This document shows, piece after piece, positions 1 to 12,357 of a DNA stretch of 64,000 nucleotides. The position numbers were made by a program, and so were the translations under genes. This DNA comes from Melastoma dodecandrum (lineage: Eukaryota; Streptophyta; Magnoliopsida; Myrtales; Melastomataceae), in the NCBI GenBank assembly GCA_029817715.1, contig JARUPY010000465.1, positions 5,293,001-5,357,000 on the forward strand, written 5' to 3'. Below the pieces are notes generated by a model. That model searched no databases. It was given only the letters and a program-made list of their open reading frames with translations, and was not told the DNA's origin. Position 1 is the first letter of the stretch. Each line of letters starts with the position of its first letter.

Positions 1-103
1 AGAAATATCTTAAACCCCGAAATTGGGAGTTCGCTGCAGCTACAAACAGAGCGCAAGTCCACAAAATTGCCAAATAGGGGTGATAATTTACAGCAAAGCA
101 AAC

Positions 104-1325
104 CTTAGGTAATCAAAGACATCAGTGCAGTATCTCCAGACATTGGCGGAGCCATATTTACGCAAGCATTCATCATAGAATCCATAAACCTGTCATGGTG
201 ATATGTCATGTAAGATATAGAGATGTTCATTTTGCTCTGGAAACACTTCCATGATGGCGAGAAGGATAGACTTCAGAAATCACTCAACTCATACCTGTGT
301 GATCTGTCGGCTTTCATGATTTCCTCTAATAAGCGTTATTCTATCAGGGTACCTCACCTGATACCAAATAAGAAATTAAAATGTAAAAGTGAAAGAAAAT
401 AAAAAATATACATATATACATAATGTGTTTGCCAGCACAGAAAACACGCATCAGTGTGGTGATTTATGGGTTGCATGTGACGAAAGCAAGTTTTGAGGAT
501 TGGCTGGATTGCATAACAGTTAGGAGATTGGACAAGTCAGCCTGGCTTTAGATTCAACGATAGATTATAGAATAAGTCCCCCTTCACAGATTTTGTCCAC
601 TTGACGAACAGTCCGCGGCCCAAAGACATGAACATGGAATTGGTCCTACGACAATCTTACCTCCTGCAGATGACATGTTAACCCAGACAAACGCAAAAAA
701 AAAAAGAGAAGAAATTGCTAATGGAAGGCCACTCCGGCCTATCTAACCAACTAATAGAAACCCAAGACAAAATCCATGGAGAATTCCCCATGAACTCTCA
801 CCTTGAGAGCAAGGAGGAGGAGGAAGGTCTCGACGGAGTAGAATCCCCGGTCAACAAAATCTCCGAGAAACAGGTAGTTGGTCTTGGGACAATCCCCCCC
901 GACTCTGAATAGCTCCTTCATGTCATAGAACTGGCCGTGAATGTCTCCGCATATCTGCGCCACAAAGCAGTGAACATGGCAAACCGTCCGCAGAAATCAC
1001 CCTCCAACTCACAAAACCAACAAATACCCACCAACTCCATCCAATCCGCGAGACCCTAAGAAGCACAGAAACCCACGGCCCCAAAAACGAGTCTCCCCCA
1101 CCCCACTCCACTCCTCTCCTCACCTCCGAACCGATTAATAAAAAAGAAAGCAAAAAGGATTAAGGGGAGAGAGGAAAGACGGACAGTGACGGGGGCGTCG
1201 ACGCGTTGGACGTTGCTCTCCTCGACGAGGATCTCCATGGCCTTGAGGCAGAGCGCCTTCACCTCGGACTCCTTGAGGGGCTCGCATCTCTTCAGCTGCT
1301 CTATCTGCCTGTCCAAATCCGACAT
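104..1325 (-). CDS. PPX: Serine/threonine phosphatase PP4 (PPX) catalytic subunit, 5' exons only
   Basis: Catalytic subunit of protein phosphatase 4, a metal-dependent Ser/Thr phosphatase of the PPP family. Four exons are readable: 1325-1185, 954-802, 357-295 and 189-104, all with GT-AG junctions and consistent phase. The protein starts [20 protein letters not shown], the PPX-specific N-terminus, and runs into the PPP metal-site motifs GDIHGQ, GDFVDRG and RGNHE, then [14 protein letters not shown] and DVFDYL. The rest of the roughly 305-residue protein lies left of position 1, so the feature is cut by the window edge, not truncated biologically. The ATG at 1325 is chosen because it gives the family N-terminus; the open frame upstream has no ATG. 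The exon 1/2 junction gives [10 protein letters not shown] where I recall Val or Leu in most PPX proteins. No lesion is seen. Confidence 0.93.
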
Positions 1326-2205
1326 CTCCCTCCGACCAGCCCCCTTCTTTCCCACCCTCCGCTCCCCGCCGGATCTGGGCTGGCCCTTTCCCCTTTCTCT
1401 CTTCCCGGAAACAAAACGAGCGGAGGGAGGGTTTCAAATTCAGCTCAAATTCAATTTAATTTCCACCTCACCCCCCCCCACGCTTTCATTTCCCAATACT
1501 AAATAAATTAAGACTCGATCGGTTTATTAGAAAATCGATAATAACATGAACAAAATTGAACCCATTAATATATTTATTCTTTAATTCAAAATTATGTGGT
1601 GGTCAGTGTGCCTGCTCAAGGGAGCGGCCCTGGTTTATTTACTCATAAAATAAGGCTGAATTCTTTTTCTTTTTCTTTTTAATGGTTTTCTTTTTATTTA
1701 TTCGTTTTATTAAGGGGATTGCGTGTCAACGGAGGGCACGGCCTTTTCGCCTGGTTTTATGATCAAGGGCCTGCCTGGTTTTATTATTACGTCTAATCTT
1801 TTTTTTTTATTTAAAAATTATAATCATACGTTTAACTTGACTGGACTGTACCGCCCAATTGGAGCCCTTCACTTCTTAATGTCCGGGTTGTTGAAGAGAA
1901 GACACGGGCACCTGTGGATGGATGTGAAGTCAGATGATGGATTGCGCCTTAAACTAACTCTCGCCGGCCGACGAAAATAAAATAAAATAAATTAAATTTT
2001 GGCTAATGGATGTTTATATTCGGCGTTTCAGCATTAATGTCGTCAAAAGTGGACTAAAATCTTTTCATCTGAACAGAGAACAGCCCAGCACTTCCTCTAC
2101 ATTGTAGCCCACGTCCAAGGCAGGAGTTGTTCGCTAAGCAACTCTCACTACATACATTGCATACCCTATTACCAAATTCTAGGACAAAAATATGGATTTC
2201 CCGAC
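1326..2205. other. Intergenic: PP4 promoter/leader and MAP65 3' flank
   Basis: No gene is seen here. The part next to the PP4 start is pyrimidine-rich on the minus strand (5' leader and core promoter). The rest is AT-rich with T-runs around 1665-1700 and 1798-1810. Short open frames have no recognisable content. Confidence 0.5.
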
Positions 2206-5200
2206 TCAGGGTGATGCCAGGACGGGCTCGTTGCTCGAGACATTGGGCGACGCGTCGTCATCATCCTTCGATGTGGCGGACGACTTCATGCTATCCCTCC
2301 TCCCGTCCCTCACTGCAGGTTTATTGCCGTTGCCGGATGAGTTGAGAGAGAGACGCTTGCCGTGAGAAGTCCCGTTCGAGCCTCCGTTTCTTTGAGGACT
2401 ACTATTTTCAGCCTTCTTGCAGCTGGATGGTTTCGAGGGGCTTGACTTTGTCCAGAAAATGGGTTCCTGTTCCGTGCTTTGCTGATCCTGGTGCTTCTTC
2501 TGATCCTAGTATGTAAAGTAAACAGAGGACTCGGGAGAAGGAAAGAAACGGAAATCGTCCGAGTATAGATTGTTTTTCTTCATTCAGTCTTATGACGATG
2601 TTTCTGACTTACCCTAAACCGGCGCCTCTCTTCCTCCATTTCCTGCCTCAGAAGGGCGTATTCATCGAGCATGGCTAGGAGAGGGACTCCGTCGTATACG
2701 AATGATAGGCCATGTTCTTCCTCCCAACTGCGGGTTTTAACTATTAATGTGTCCACCATGCCTTCAAGAGACAAGAGGACAAAGAAAGATGAGTTTAAAG
2801 GTTTTCCCACACAAGAACAGTAACTCCAATTGATAGTTGCACGGTAATAGCATATGCTATTAGGTCATACCAGGAATTTTGCTGACCAGAACCCGGGCCT
2901 TCTCGGCACGCTTGATATTTAAGTGAACACCCCTACTGGTATTGTACCTCTTATCATCCTATTTCCAGAAAGAAGCGTGATTATAAGACAATAAGTCTAG
3001 AAATGGCAAATGTGAAGCAATGAATGCAATGTAAATGCACAGAAAAACACACATATATATGCATGTCTTATAGCTAGTCTGGTCCCACTAATTTTTTTAA
3101 AGAAATAAGTATACTACCACTATTGCTCAAATGGAATTTCATCGAGAAAGGTACAGTCTGCAGTGTAAGAGATTTTGTCCCTCCAACAGAAATTGGCTTT
3201 AGCTCTGTTAAGTATACTGATCCTCAAATTAGAGGCCATTCTATTAAACTAGGCTGTAGCTAAATGCATTTCTAGAGTGAATCATACAGGCAGAGTACAT
3301 GCAAGCAGCTAGGACATACTTTTACTGGTAAGACGAGAAAGAGAAGGGGAATGGCCAATACCCGGTTATAATCATCCAGCCAGCTGTCTTCTTCACAGGC
3401 ACACATCCATTTCTCTACCCTGTCCAGTATTTCCCTTCTGCTTAAAGCTTCTTCCTTGGCTTTTGAGATCCTACCGTCCATGTCAGCAATCAACTCAGCA
3501 GGTTGGACAGTTCCAGAGTCAATTACTTCTGTTAATCTTCCCCTGGCAGCCTCGGGATCTATCTCCATGTGTGAAAGAGAAAAAATTTCTTCAAGCTCTG
3601 CCTGCTTCTTGAATGCAATTTCCTTCATTCTATTGGCCTTTTGTGGATCAAGCCTTTCAACTCCCACCGCGGCCTTCAGAATAAAAGATGGAATGTGAAT
3701 CACGATATTTGCTGTGAGTATCCCTCATGAGTTGGGGCATAGTGCACACCAGCTCAACAAGATCAAGGGCAAGAGCGCCAGAGGCTGTCATGTCATCAGC
3801 AGAAGCTGACATGTTACATGTGACATGGTCAAACAGTCGACGTTCTTCTTCAGGGGTATCCATCAGATTCCACAGATCAATTAGCTGCGACGCTAAAGCT
3901 AGGAGCTGTCGAGGAAAACAAAATCAGGTTATTGAGGTCAACAAAAATGGAGTAGCAGTAGTTTATCCCAGATTATGCTAAATACAGTGGAGAACATCTT
4001 TCAGTGATTAAAGCATATGTAAAGCCTGTCAAGAGCAACACATACATTATGGAATTAACGACAATAAAAGACACAGAATCGGAGCAGAGAAAGCGAGCAT
4101 CAGCACGACTGATGCACTCACACCTTCAAGACAGGACACAACATAATCTTTAGCTTTGACACGGCTCTTTAACAAGTCCACTATCATATTCACTTGGTGA
4201 CTGAAAATAGAGAAGTCACCTTTTGCAGCCTCCGCTTGTTATCTTCTTTAAGTGTTGCCACTGTGTTCGCAAGTCTTGACAAAGTATCGTTACTAATACT
4301 TATGGAGTCGGCATCAGCTGACAGTAACTGTGCTGAAGAAATCCATTCCAAGAACAGTGCAGAGATCATGCACTGTGTCGACAAAGTCATGCACCTTCTG
4401 CAGCCTATCACACTGCCATCAACAAAGAACTAACTCCATCAATCTATTATCATGTCAATGGTTACTTCTTCCCATGTAGCCAATCCTCGCATTACCTTCT
4501 CTCTCTGGAGTTCTTGAAGGCGTGACTTGTATTCGTTCAATCTCTTTGAGGATAAGTCAGACTCGTCAACTTCTGGGCATTGATCTTTCATGCTCAAAGT
4601 TCCAGCGATTTCTCCACATATTTTTTGGATCTGTCTCATTTACTCTTTCATCTCTTTTCTTCAACAGCTGTTCAAGTGCAGGTGCTATGGCTGCAAGCTG
4701 GTCCTTAATCGCTTCGGAAGGTTGTTCTGGCTGCAACAAACAGTTTTATCGGAACAAAACAGAATGACGATTGAGAAAACAGCCATGACACGTGAATATG
4801 AGATGGAGGATACTCACCATTCCGGTGACACTTCTCTCTCCAAGAGAAGATAAAAGAGAGGAAAGTTCGAGCTTCGCATGTGAAAGTGTCTGCAGAAGTT
4901 GAGACCTTGGGTTTCTGCAAGTTCGACCTTGCTCTTATACACTTCTAAGCACTCCTGATCTATTCGAAGAAGCATCTTCTCGCGCTCCTCCTAAGTCTCA
5001 CCTACCTCATCCCAGATATCCTGCTCCACATTTCATGCGAGGAATTGCGCATGTCAGGAGAAAGCAACTCAGCCTTTCCTTTTTAGCCATCATAGGTAAA
5101 CTTTTTAAAATCCTTCCCAGAGAAAAGGGATGTATCGGCTGTAAAGGGGCTACAAATGGAAGATGGAACAGAAAAATGATGAAGAATCAAATACCTGAAG

Positions 5201-5266
5201 TTTCTGCAACAAAGAACCACCGGTAATTTCGCCAAGAAATGGGTTATGAGACTCCACCATGGCCAT
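2206..5266 (-). pseudogene. MAP65/PRC1-family microtubule-bundling protein gene with lesions in exons 2-4
   Basis: MAP65 proteins cross-link antiparallel microtubules in interphase arrays and the phragmoplast. Nine exons are recognisable: 5266-5195, 5020-4818, 4730-4496, 4412-4220, 3905-3750, 3673-3362, 2958-2871, 2761-2613 and 2505-2206. Exon 1 reads MAMVESHNPFLGEITGGSLL. Exons 5-9 are open and conserved (LIDLWNLMDTPEEERRLFDH, ISKAKEEALSRREILDRVEK, PLLAMLDEYALLRQ, C-terminus EPVLASP). Exon 2 has an in-frame TAG at 4993-4991 in the segment before EERE, and then a one-base loss near 4915. Exon 3 loses about 17 bases after DERVNE, near 4635. Exon 4 shifts frame after DFFSTVT, near 4325. Introns are kept, so this is not a retrocopy. 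A fragment starting at an internal Met is possible but would lack the dimerising N-terminal part. I call it a recently disabled gene; sequence error at four independent sites is the alternative. Confidence 0.82.
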
Positions 5267-6614
5267 ACTTCAACAGAACCTAGCCGCATGAAGTCGTACA
5301 TTGTTGGATTAGTACAAGGTTATGCCACATTCTTTTAATTTGGAGTTACGATTTTACAATCATACGAAAACCAGTAAAGGTTGACAGAAACCAGTAAGGG
5401 TTGACAGAACTGGAGCAACTTCTACTTATACCACCCACTTCAGCACCTGATCAACATAATATGGAACACCTGCTTTCGATGAAATCTCCTGTTAAGCACC
5501 TCTGCATTGTATAGTAACGACTCTCCAACCCACAGGGACGCAAAGTAGGCAAGCTTCGTGTCTTCCGAAGCTAGATCTTGACTTCCCCAACAGAGGTTTT
5601 CCCCAGGAGACCACACCAGTCCCTGCACCCCTAAAACCCACTTCCCGCAAAGAGAACTCCGACGCCACCCAGATCAGCATTTCCCCCGAAATAAACCCAA
5701 ACAAACAACCACCAAGACAACCAACAGGAAACGGAGCTTCCTCTTCCTCTTTCCTCAAGCCAGTAGCATCCCCGACAACCAACATCACAACATTACACAA
5801 GCCCGGCAGGGACCAGTAATAAATGGGAAGTGCACTCAAGCCAGAACCCAAGATAAAAAAAAAGAGTTGGAACGGACACTGAGTCTTACCCAAAGAAAAA
5901 TCTTGTAGGAGCACTCGGAAGAGAGATTGGGGGGGGGGGGGGGGGGGTCTTTTCTTTTTCAACCCGGGTTCAATTTCGAAACACAACGCTGGAGAGATAG
6001 ACAAGAAGCGAACAATAAGAGACCGAGTGGGTGTGGGGTTCAGAGGTCTCTTGAGCTTGCTTGACATGATCCTGAATTGCATGTAAGAGACGATATTGGT
6101 CTCTTCGTTCAATGATGGGTTAATCCAGTTTAAAAAAAAAAGGGGTCGAGTTATGCAAAGAAATACCGTTAAATTTAAAAACAACACGTGAAATCCAGTT
6201 CGCATTTTGTCTAACTATAATTTTACCATCGAAAAATGCATCCCTCGATATACAAAAAGCGCGTATATTAAAAGGCATCGCATTTTATAAAATACGATTC
6301 GTATTTCATAAATTTTTTCAGATATTTTAGCGAAGACGGAAGTAAATTGAGGATGTAATAGCACCCAAAGTTATTACATGATCAAAAACAGAATTGGCAG
6401 GTTCAATTATTACAAGATCAAAAGCCACATTAACGAAATGTCGTTGATATACAAATCCGTGTTTGGACTTAAGAAAAGGACATATGGGTCAAGATTGTGC
6501 AGTGAAGGAAACACATTCCCCTCCCTTGTGTCTCACCTCCCTGTTGAGGAACCTAACTGCCTTAACGCCAATTCTACAAGTACCCTAATGCCCAGGCATC
6601 CCCTTTGGTTGTCA
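5267..6614. other. Intergenic: MAP65 upstream region
   Basis: A long minus-strand open frame between about 5.5 and 6.2 kb resembles nothing I know and has poor coding character, so I read it as chance. The stretch contains a 19-G run and AT-rich DNA from about 6120 to 6320. The end near 6614 is the 3' flank of the GrpE gene. No gene is seen. Confidence 0.45.
5929..5947. repeat. Poly-G run of 19
   Basis: Nineteen consecutive G on the plus strand. Such runs form quadruplexes and are often miscounted in assemblies, so the length should not be trusted. Confidence 0.9.
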
Positions 6615-8267
6615 TCAGGTATCGCCTTCCACAGCTTGGGTCACACCGACCTCCGCAGGACGAATCACCCTGTCATATAGAAGGTACCCAGGCTGCAACA
6701 AGAAAAAGAAGAACATTAGAATGTGGAGGACAGGGTTGATGCCGATTTGCCTAGAATTACTAGCCATTTGATGTTATTTACTGCCCGCAAAGCACCTGAA
6801 ACAGCTATAATGAATCAAAAGACACTCTTGTCTCTATGATACCAAATCTCTATCTAATCGGTAAAAGAGCAGTGAACTGATCAAACCAATGATTACTTTC
6901 TAAACTTCTCTCTTTTTGGTTTTGGTTTTCCTTTTCTCTCGAGAAGTGGGAAGTAATAACAGACTTGCTTCCTGAAAACTAAAAACATAAATAAGAGAGT
7001 TTGAAGATGATTTTTCTGTGATTCAATCACAGCATACCTTGAGAACGACAGCAACTGATCCTGGGGGTTTTGTAGAATCAGATATTTGAAATGCCGCATT
7101 ATGCCGATGTGGATCAAAATGTTCGCCCAGCGGATCATACTTCTCGATGCCAAACTTCTTGAAAACCTAAACGAGAAGTTTCACAAAAATGCTTTCAAAC
7201 TGATACAGTACATCCCAATTTTCAAGGACGAGCAATGAATTCAGAGCTGCGGCATCCCAGAAATATTCCAGCAATGAAATAGAAGTACCTCTACGAGTTG
7301 CTTCTCAGTCATCTCAACTCCTTCGAGAAGTGTCTTTAACAGAGGAACAGCTCCAGTGGTGTCGCTGGAAGCATCGATTTTGGAGAAACTCTCCTTAACA
7401 ACAGAAGAAGCTCTGGCCAAATTATCGGCAACATCCAGCAAGCTTTTTGCGAAATTCTGCAAGCCCATGTTACAAGAAAACAATTAGGAAGCACTCAGCC
7501 GACAACCAAACGATCTTTGCAGTTAATACTAACACCTGTATGGCATACTTCTTCGCATTTTCCGCCTCTCGCCTAGTCCTATCCATTACATTCTCCATCT
7601 CCGCGTAGCTTCGGAGAACCTTATCCTGCATTTCCTCTATCTTTTTATGCTTCAGCTTTAACAACTCCTCCTTCTCGGCTACAAGCTTCACCAAATCATC
7701 AATCGACAGGTCTTCCTCACCCTCGGGTTCTGATTCCGGAAATAACAATCAGCTTAGTGCATTACATCCCGACGTCATGTAATAATAATCTAGGTAAAGT
7801 AATGTTTACAAGGTAAAGAATTGTAACCCGATTTCCCATCTTGGCGGGGCTCTTTCGCTTCGGTATGACTCGAGGCCCCCACTTGAGATGATGGCTTGGC
7901 ATTGCCACCACCGCTGGCATCGGCGTCACTGACGGCCGAACCCGTCCGCTCATTTTCCTTGGGTTCAGGGGTAGCAGACGAAGACATTCCAAATCGTCGA
8001 AGCAAAGAACTGAGACTCGAGTAATTTACTTCATGATCCTGGAAGATATAGTCATTCGCACAAAAAGCGTCACCGACAGCCCATCGGAGTCACGCGAAAA
8101 AAACTATCCACACAACAAAACAAGGCAGCAATCATCGTTACCTTACAGCAGGCAATCGGGCTCAAATTGTTGCCAATCGAGGGCAAGCGATTCACTGTAG
8201 GAGATGACAGCAAGGTGCTTCTGCCGGCGTTCCTCAACGCGCGGAGTAGATGTCTCGACGACAACAT
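6615..8267 (-). CDS. Mitochondrial GrpE-type nucleotide exchange factor (Mge1 homologue)
   Basis: GrpE homologues release ADP from mitochondrial Hsp70 during protein import and folding. Six exons: 8267-8142, 8038-7828, 7729-7536, 7456-7289, 7166-7038 and 6692-6615, joining in frame to 301 residues. The N-terminus (MLSSRHLLRALRNAGRSTLL) is Arg/Ser/Leu-rich without acids, as in a mitochondrial presequence. A Ser/Gly/Glu-rich low-complexity linker follows. Next come the GrpE coiled coil (DDLVKLVAEKEELLKLKHKK, YAEMENVMDRTRREAENAKK), the helical part (NFAKSLLDVADNLARASSVV) and the C-terminal beta domain (FDPHRHNAAFQ, PGYLLYDRVIRPAEVGV). The exon 3 acceptor at 7730 is forced: using an earlier AG would read through TGA. 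No lesion is seen, so it is probably functional. Confidence 0.93.
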
Positions 8268-8734
8268 CGGAACCGCCGTTCCCGGAGAAGGAAGGGCCGA
8301 GAAGAAAGGAAGAGGACACGAGAGGCGGCCGCCGAAGACGAGGGTTTTAGAAGGGGAAAGGGTTTTTGTGAATTGACGATTTTGCCACTCTCCTGGCTTT
8401 ACGTGTGACATCAAAGAGTTACGTTTTATTAGAATTTGTTGTTTTATCAAATACAGTACTAGTTTGAGAAATTACTTGATGACTAGTGTAACGAAATCGG
8501 CCATAAAAAAGTCGACCTTAATTATGATACGAAGAAAGTCGGCCTTATAAAAGTCGACCTCATGTAAACTATCCCGACTACATGAAATTGGCCTTAGACT
8601 TAGTAAAACAATAAAATATCTTAAGAAAGTCGGCATTACAAAGGGAAACTTTCGAAGGGACGCCAAAAAAAGGAAACGAGGAGCTGGGAGCAGTTCCGAT
8701 CGTATTCCCATTCGGAAACACATAGGTGAGGAGC
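8268..8734. other. Intergenic with degenerate AAAGTCGGCC-like repeats
   Basis: GrpE promoter side, followed at about 8490-8645 by a loose series of short units built on AAAGTCGGCCTT and AAAGTCGACCTT. These look like an eroded tandem array. No gene is seen. Confidence 0.4.
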
Positions 8735-8974
8735 CTGCACGCGTTATTCTGACGGAAGCCTTATAGACAATAAGCTTGGGAACAAATGACTCCCTCTGGA
8801 CATACTATAGACTGAGATGCAGATCAAGGGCTTACTCGATCAAACAGTACCGAACTTTTCTCATTGGGTTTGCTGAAAAATTTGTAACAGAACTTTATCG
8901 CCTGGGAGCTCAGAAGATAACCTTGGTGGTATCCCTCCCATTGGATCAGAGGACGTGTAGCGTACTCTTCTGAG

Positions 8975-11900
8975 CAGGGTTGTAAAAAGCGGGCTTAAAG
9001 CGCAAAGCGCAGCGAAGCACATCCCCAACGCTTCGCTCCCAAGCTCTGGAGCGGCCCGCACGAAGCGCGCGCTTAGGAGGCGCTTCGAAAAAGGGCTTTA
9101 AGCGCGAGGCGCAGGGCGCAGCCAAAGCGACAAAGGCGCAACGGTCCCTAAACTAAACCCTATTTCCCTTTTCTCTGTCAGAAGCACTCACTCCCAGTGC
9201 CAGAGCGAAAGCACTCCCTCCCTCCCTCCCAGAAGCCTTCTTCCCCGTCGCCCAGTTGGATCCCAGCGCCAGAAGTCCTCCCTCCGAGCAGCCTTCCTCC
9301 CCATCATCCAGCCGAACCCCGTCGCTCCGCCGGACCCTGACCCAGACCCTCCCTCTCTTGCTGTGATTTATGATTTCTCATCTCTTGCGTATGTGGGTTT
9401 GGATTTATGTGGGGTTTTGATTTCTGTGGACGCATATTAGGATTAGCTCCTTCACTTGCTGTGGATGCATACTTAGCTCTCAAACGCTCCCAGATCAATT
9501 TGTCTCTTGTCAAATATCTATGGGGTTCTATTTACGTGGGTTTCGATTTGTTCGATTTCTGATCAAATCTCGTGTTGTTTGTCGGGACTGATATTAGGAA
9601 TGGATTCATCGAACAAATCTTCGAAAAGAGACATTGGCTGAAAGTACAATTACGTGAAAGATTCAAAATAGCCGCATGCGGTGAATTGCAATTTCTGTGG
9701 CTATACATCAAAAGGCGGTATCTACCGTGCAAAGCAATACCAAATAGGATCCTTTAGTAATGCTAGATTATGTACAAAATGTCCTCAAGAGATGAAGGAT
9801 GAGTTACGAAATAAGATAGACAAGGCAAGGATATCACGTCTAGAAGTGATTGGAAGTACTACATCCATCCCAATCGACGACGACATCCAAAAAGACGTGG
9901 ATGATCCCTTTGTACGATCGAAGAGAGATGCATCATCGAGTGAGGAAATATCTCAGAAAAGAACTAAGGGAAAGGGTCCTATGAATCTATTCTTAATGGA
10001 GATGGGCATGATGAGGCAGCAAAGTGTGGTGGTGCATGTGACAAAGAGGTGCGAAAAAGGACCATACGGAGCATTGCCAGATGGTTTTATCAAGCTGGCT
10101 TTTCTTTTAATGCCGTGAAATTTCCGACTTTTGGTAAGATGGTGGAGGATATTGGAAGATATAGTCCTAATTTGAAGCCGCCGAGTAATTATGAGTTGCA
10201 AGTTCCGCTTCTCAAGGATGGCGTTGCTTATACGAACGAATTGGTGAAAGATCATGTGGATAGTTGGTCCGATATGGTTGTTCGATAATGTCTGATGGAT
10301 GGGCAAACAGAAGAGGTAAATGTTTGATCAACTTCTTGGTGCATTCTTCGAATGACAGCATGTTTATTAAATCCGTTGATGCATCGGCCTATTCGAAGAG
10401 GGAGAAAAGTTATTTGAATTGTTAGATCAGTTTGTTGATGAGAATGGAGAGAAGAACATCGTACAGGTCATTACTGATAACGGAAGTAATTACGTATTAG
10501 CTGGTAAGACATGCTTTAAATTTTAATGTCAAGTTTCTTATATAAGTTTTTCCTATTCAAGTATCTTACTTTTGTAATGAATACAAGAAAGTTGCTTCAG
10601 GCTAAGAGAAAGTAGTGGACTCCTTGTGCCGCTCATTGTATTGACCTCATGTTGGAAGATATTGGAAAGATTCCACAAGCGAAGAGGATTATCGAGCATG
10701 CCATTTTCTTGGTAGGCTTTATATATAATCATGGCAGTGTTTTGAATGCTATGAGATCATACACAGAGAAAAATGAGTTGATCCGACATGGAGTTACGAG
10801 ATTTGCAGCGAGATTTCTCACGTTGCAAAGACTACATCTACTGAAGAATAACATAAAAAAGATGTTCTTATCTTAGGTATTCATATGTCATGTGCAAGTT
10901 ATTTGTTGAATTGGTAATATATAGACACTTTTCAAGTGAATGAGAGACGAACAAGTTATCCAAGACGGCTAAAGGGAAAAAGGAGTTCGAAATTGTGTCC
11001 AGGAGAACTTTTTAGGATAGTGTATTATATGCGCTTCAAGTGATGGTCCGCTTGTGATGGTTCTTCGCCTTTTGGATAATGAGACGAAGCTGGCCATGGG
11101 ATATATTTATGAAGTAATGGATTGAGCCAAAGAGACGATCTAAAGGTATTTCAATGGAAAAGAAGAAATGTATGCTAACATCTTCGAAATGATTCATGAT
11201 AGATGGAATTGTCAATTTCACCATCCATTGCATGCAGTGGGACATTACTTGAATCATGCTCATTGTAATCCGAATTCCACATATCTCAGCGATTTAGAAG
11301 TCACTACCGGATTACATGCTTGCTTAGAGAGGTTGAATCCGATTATAACGGTTCAAGATAAGATCATTGAAGAAATTGCATATTATTCCAAAAGTGTCGG
11401 GAATTTTGGAACGCCCTTGGCAAACTGACATAGGACTCAACGATCACCACGTACATTCCTCTTAGCTATTTAACTTTACATTTTCAACGTTATAGTTGTT
11501 TAATGAATCACTAGCATATATATAATTCTCAAGACAGCGGAGTGGTTGATTTTGTTTAGTGGTGATACCCCCACTCTTCAAAAATTTGCTATTCGAATTC
11601 TAAGTTTAACGTGCAGCGCAACTGGTTATAAGCGAACTTGGAGTACTTTTGAGCATGTAAGCCCCTTCTTCATCCATTCCTTCTTAAGCCCCTTATTTCT
11701 ATTATGACTATTTCAAATTCTACTTCTCCAATGTAGATTTATTCTAAGAAGAGGAATCGACTTGAACATCAAAAGTTACTTGGACCTTGTATTTGTGAAG
11801 TACAACCAAAATCTCAAAGCAAGATATGATGTACGAGATACCATTGATCCTCTTTGTATGGATGATATTGATTATTGTAATGAGTGGCTAGTCGGTGAGA

Positions 11901-12357
11901 TGGAAAAAGAGCAAGATGAGTCGCTACTAGTCGGTGAGGGGGTGTTGGATGTTCATCACATTGTGAGGACCGCACGGGGTTCAAGTAGTTCGAAAATGTT
12001 TGATAATGATGATGAAATCCACGACGTCGAGGAGGAGATTGATGGAGATACGAATGAAGACAACACCTTGATGGATTACGAATATGATGATGAGAACATG
12101 AATAACGACACAGATTTAGATATTTAGATTGTTGTGTTTTCATGTCCTTTTATCATTAACTTATGTATTGGTCATATTTGAAAACGTTGGTTTTATGACG
12201 TTAAAAGTTAAATTGACCTTATCTTGTAGTTCCTTAGTTGAATTATATATTTCGTTTAATATTGGCGCCTACATGACAAAAGCGTCCTTTGTGCTTTGCG
12301 CTTAAAGCGATTTGGGTTGTTCGCGCGTTTGACGCGCTTTGTGCTTTAACAACTATG
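8975..12357 (+). mobile_element. hAT-superfamily DNA transposon, decayed, 3.38 kb
   Basis: The left end is CAGGGTTGTAAAAAGC and the right end GCTTTAACAACTATG. Read inward they form imperfect terminal inverted repeats of about 15 bp. The element is flanked by an 8-bp target duplication, CTTCTGAG (8967-8974) and CTTTCGAG (12358-12365), with two mismatches; 8 bp is the hAT length. Both subterminal regions are packed with AAGCGC/GCGCTT motifs (8984-9130 and 12290-12350), the kind of repeats that bind hAT transposases. Inside is a broken transposase gene on the plus strand. Mismatches in TSD and TIR and the stops show it is old and no longer autonomous. Confidence 0.85.
9681..12127 (+). pseudogene. 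hAT transposase (BED finger, DUF659, hATC) remnant
   Basis: Recognisable in order: a BED-type zinc finger near 9684-9830 (NCNFCGYTSKGGIYRAKQ, LCTKCPQEMKDEL); the segment IARWFYQAGFSFNAV with PTFGKMVEDIGRY at 10070-10165; a DUF659 catalytic-core segment (MSDGWANRRGKCLINFLVHS, SVDASAYSKREK, QVITDNGSNYVLAG) at 10290-10505; IDLMLEDIGKIPQAKRIIEH at 10640-10700; and a C-terminal dimerisation region at 11580-12125 (LDLVFVKYNQNLKARYDVRD, DIDYCNEWLVGEMEKE) with an acidic tail. Frameshifts and stops separate the blocks, for example after YSKREK and at TAG 10614, so no full transposase is made. Confidence 0.82.

Noticed and set aside
5492..6205. 237-codon minus-strand open frame upstream of MAP65
   Set aside because: No family resemblance, hydrophobic and low-complexity translation including a Pro run from the poly-G tract, and no splice or promoter context. 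Likely chance openness.
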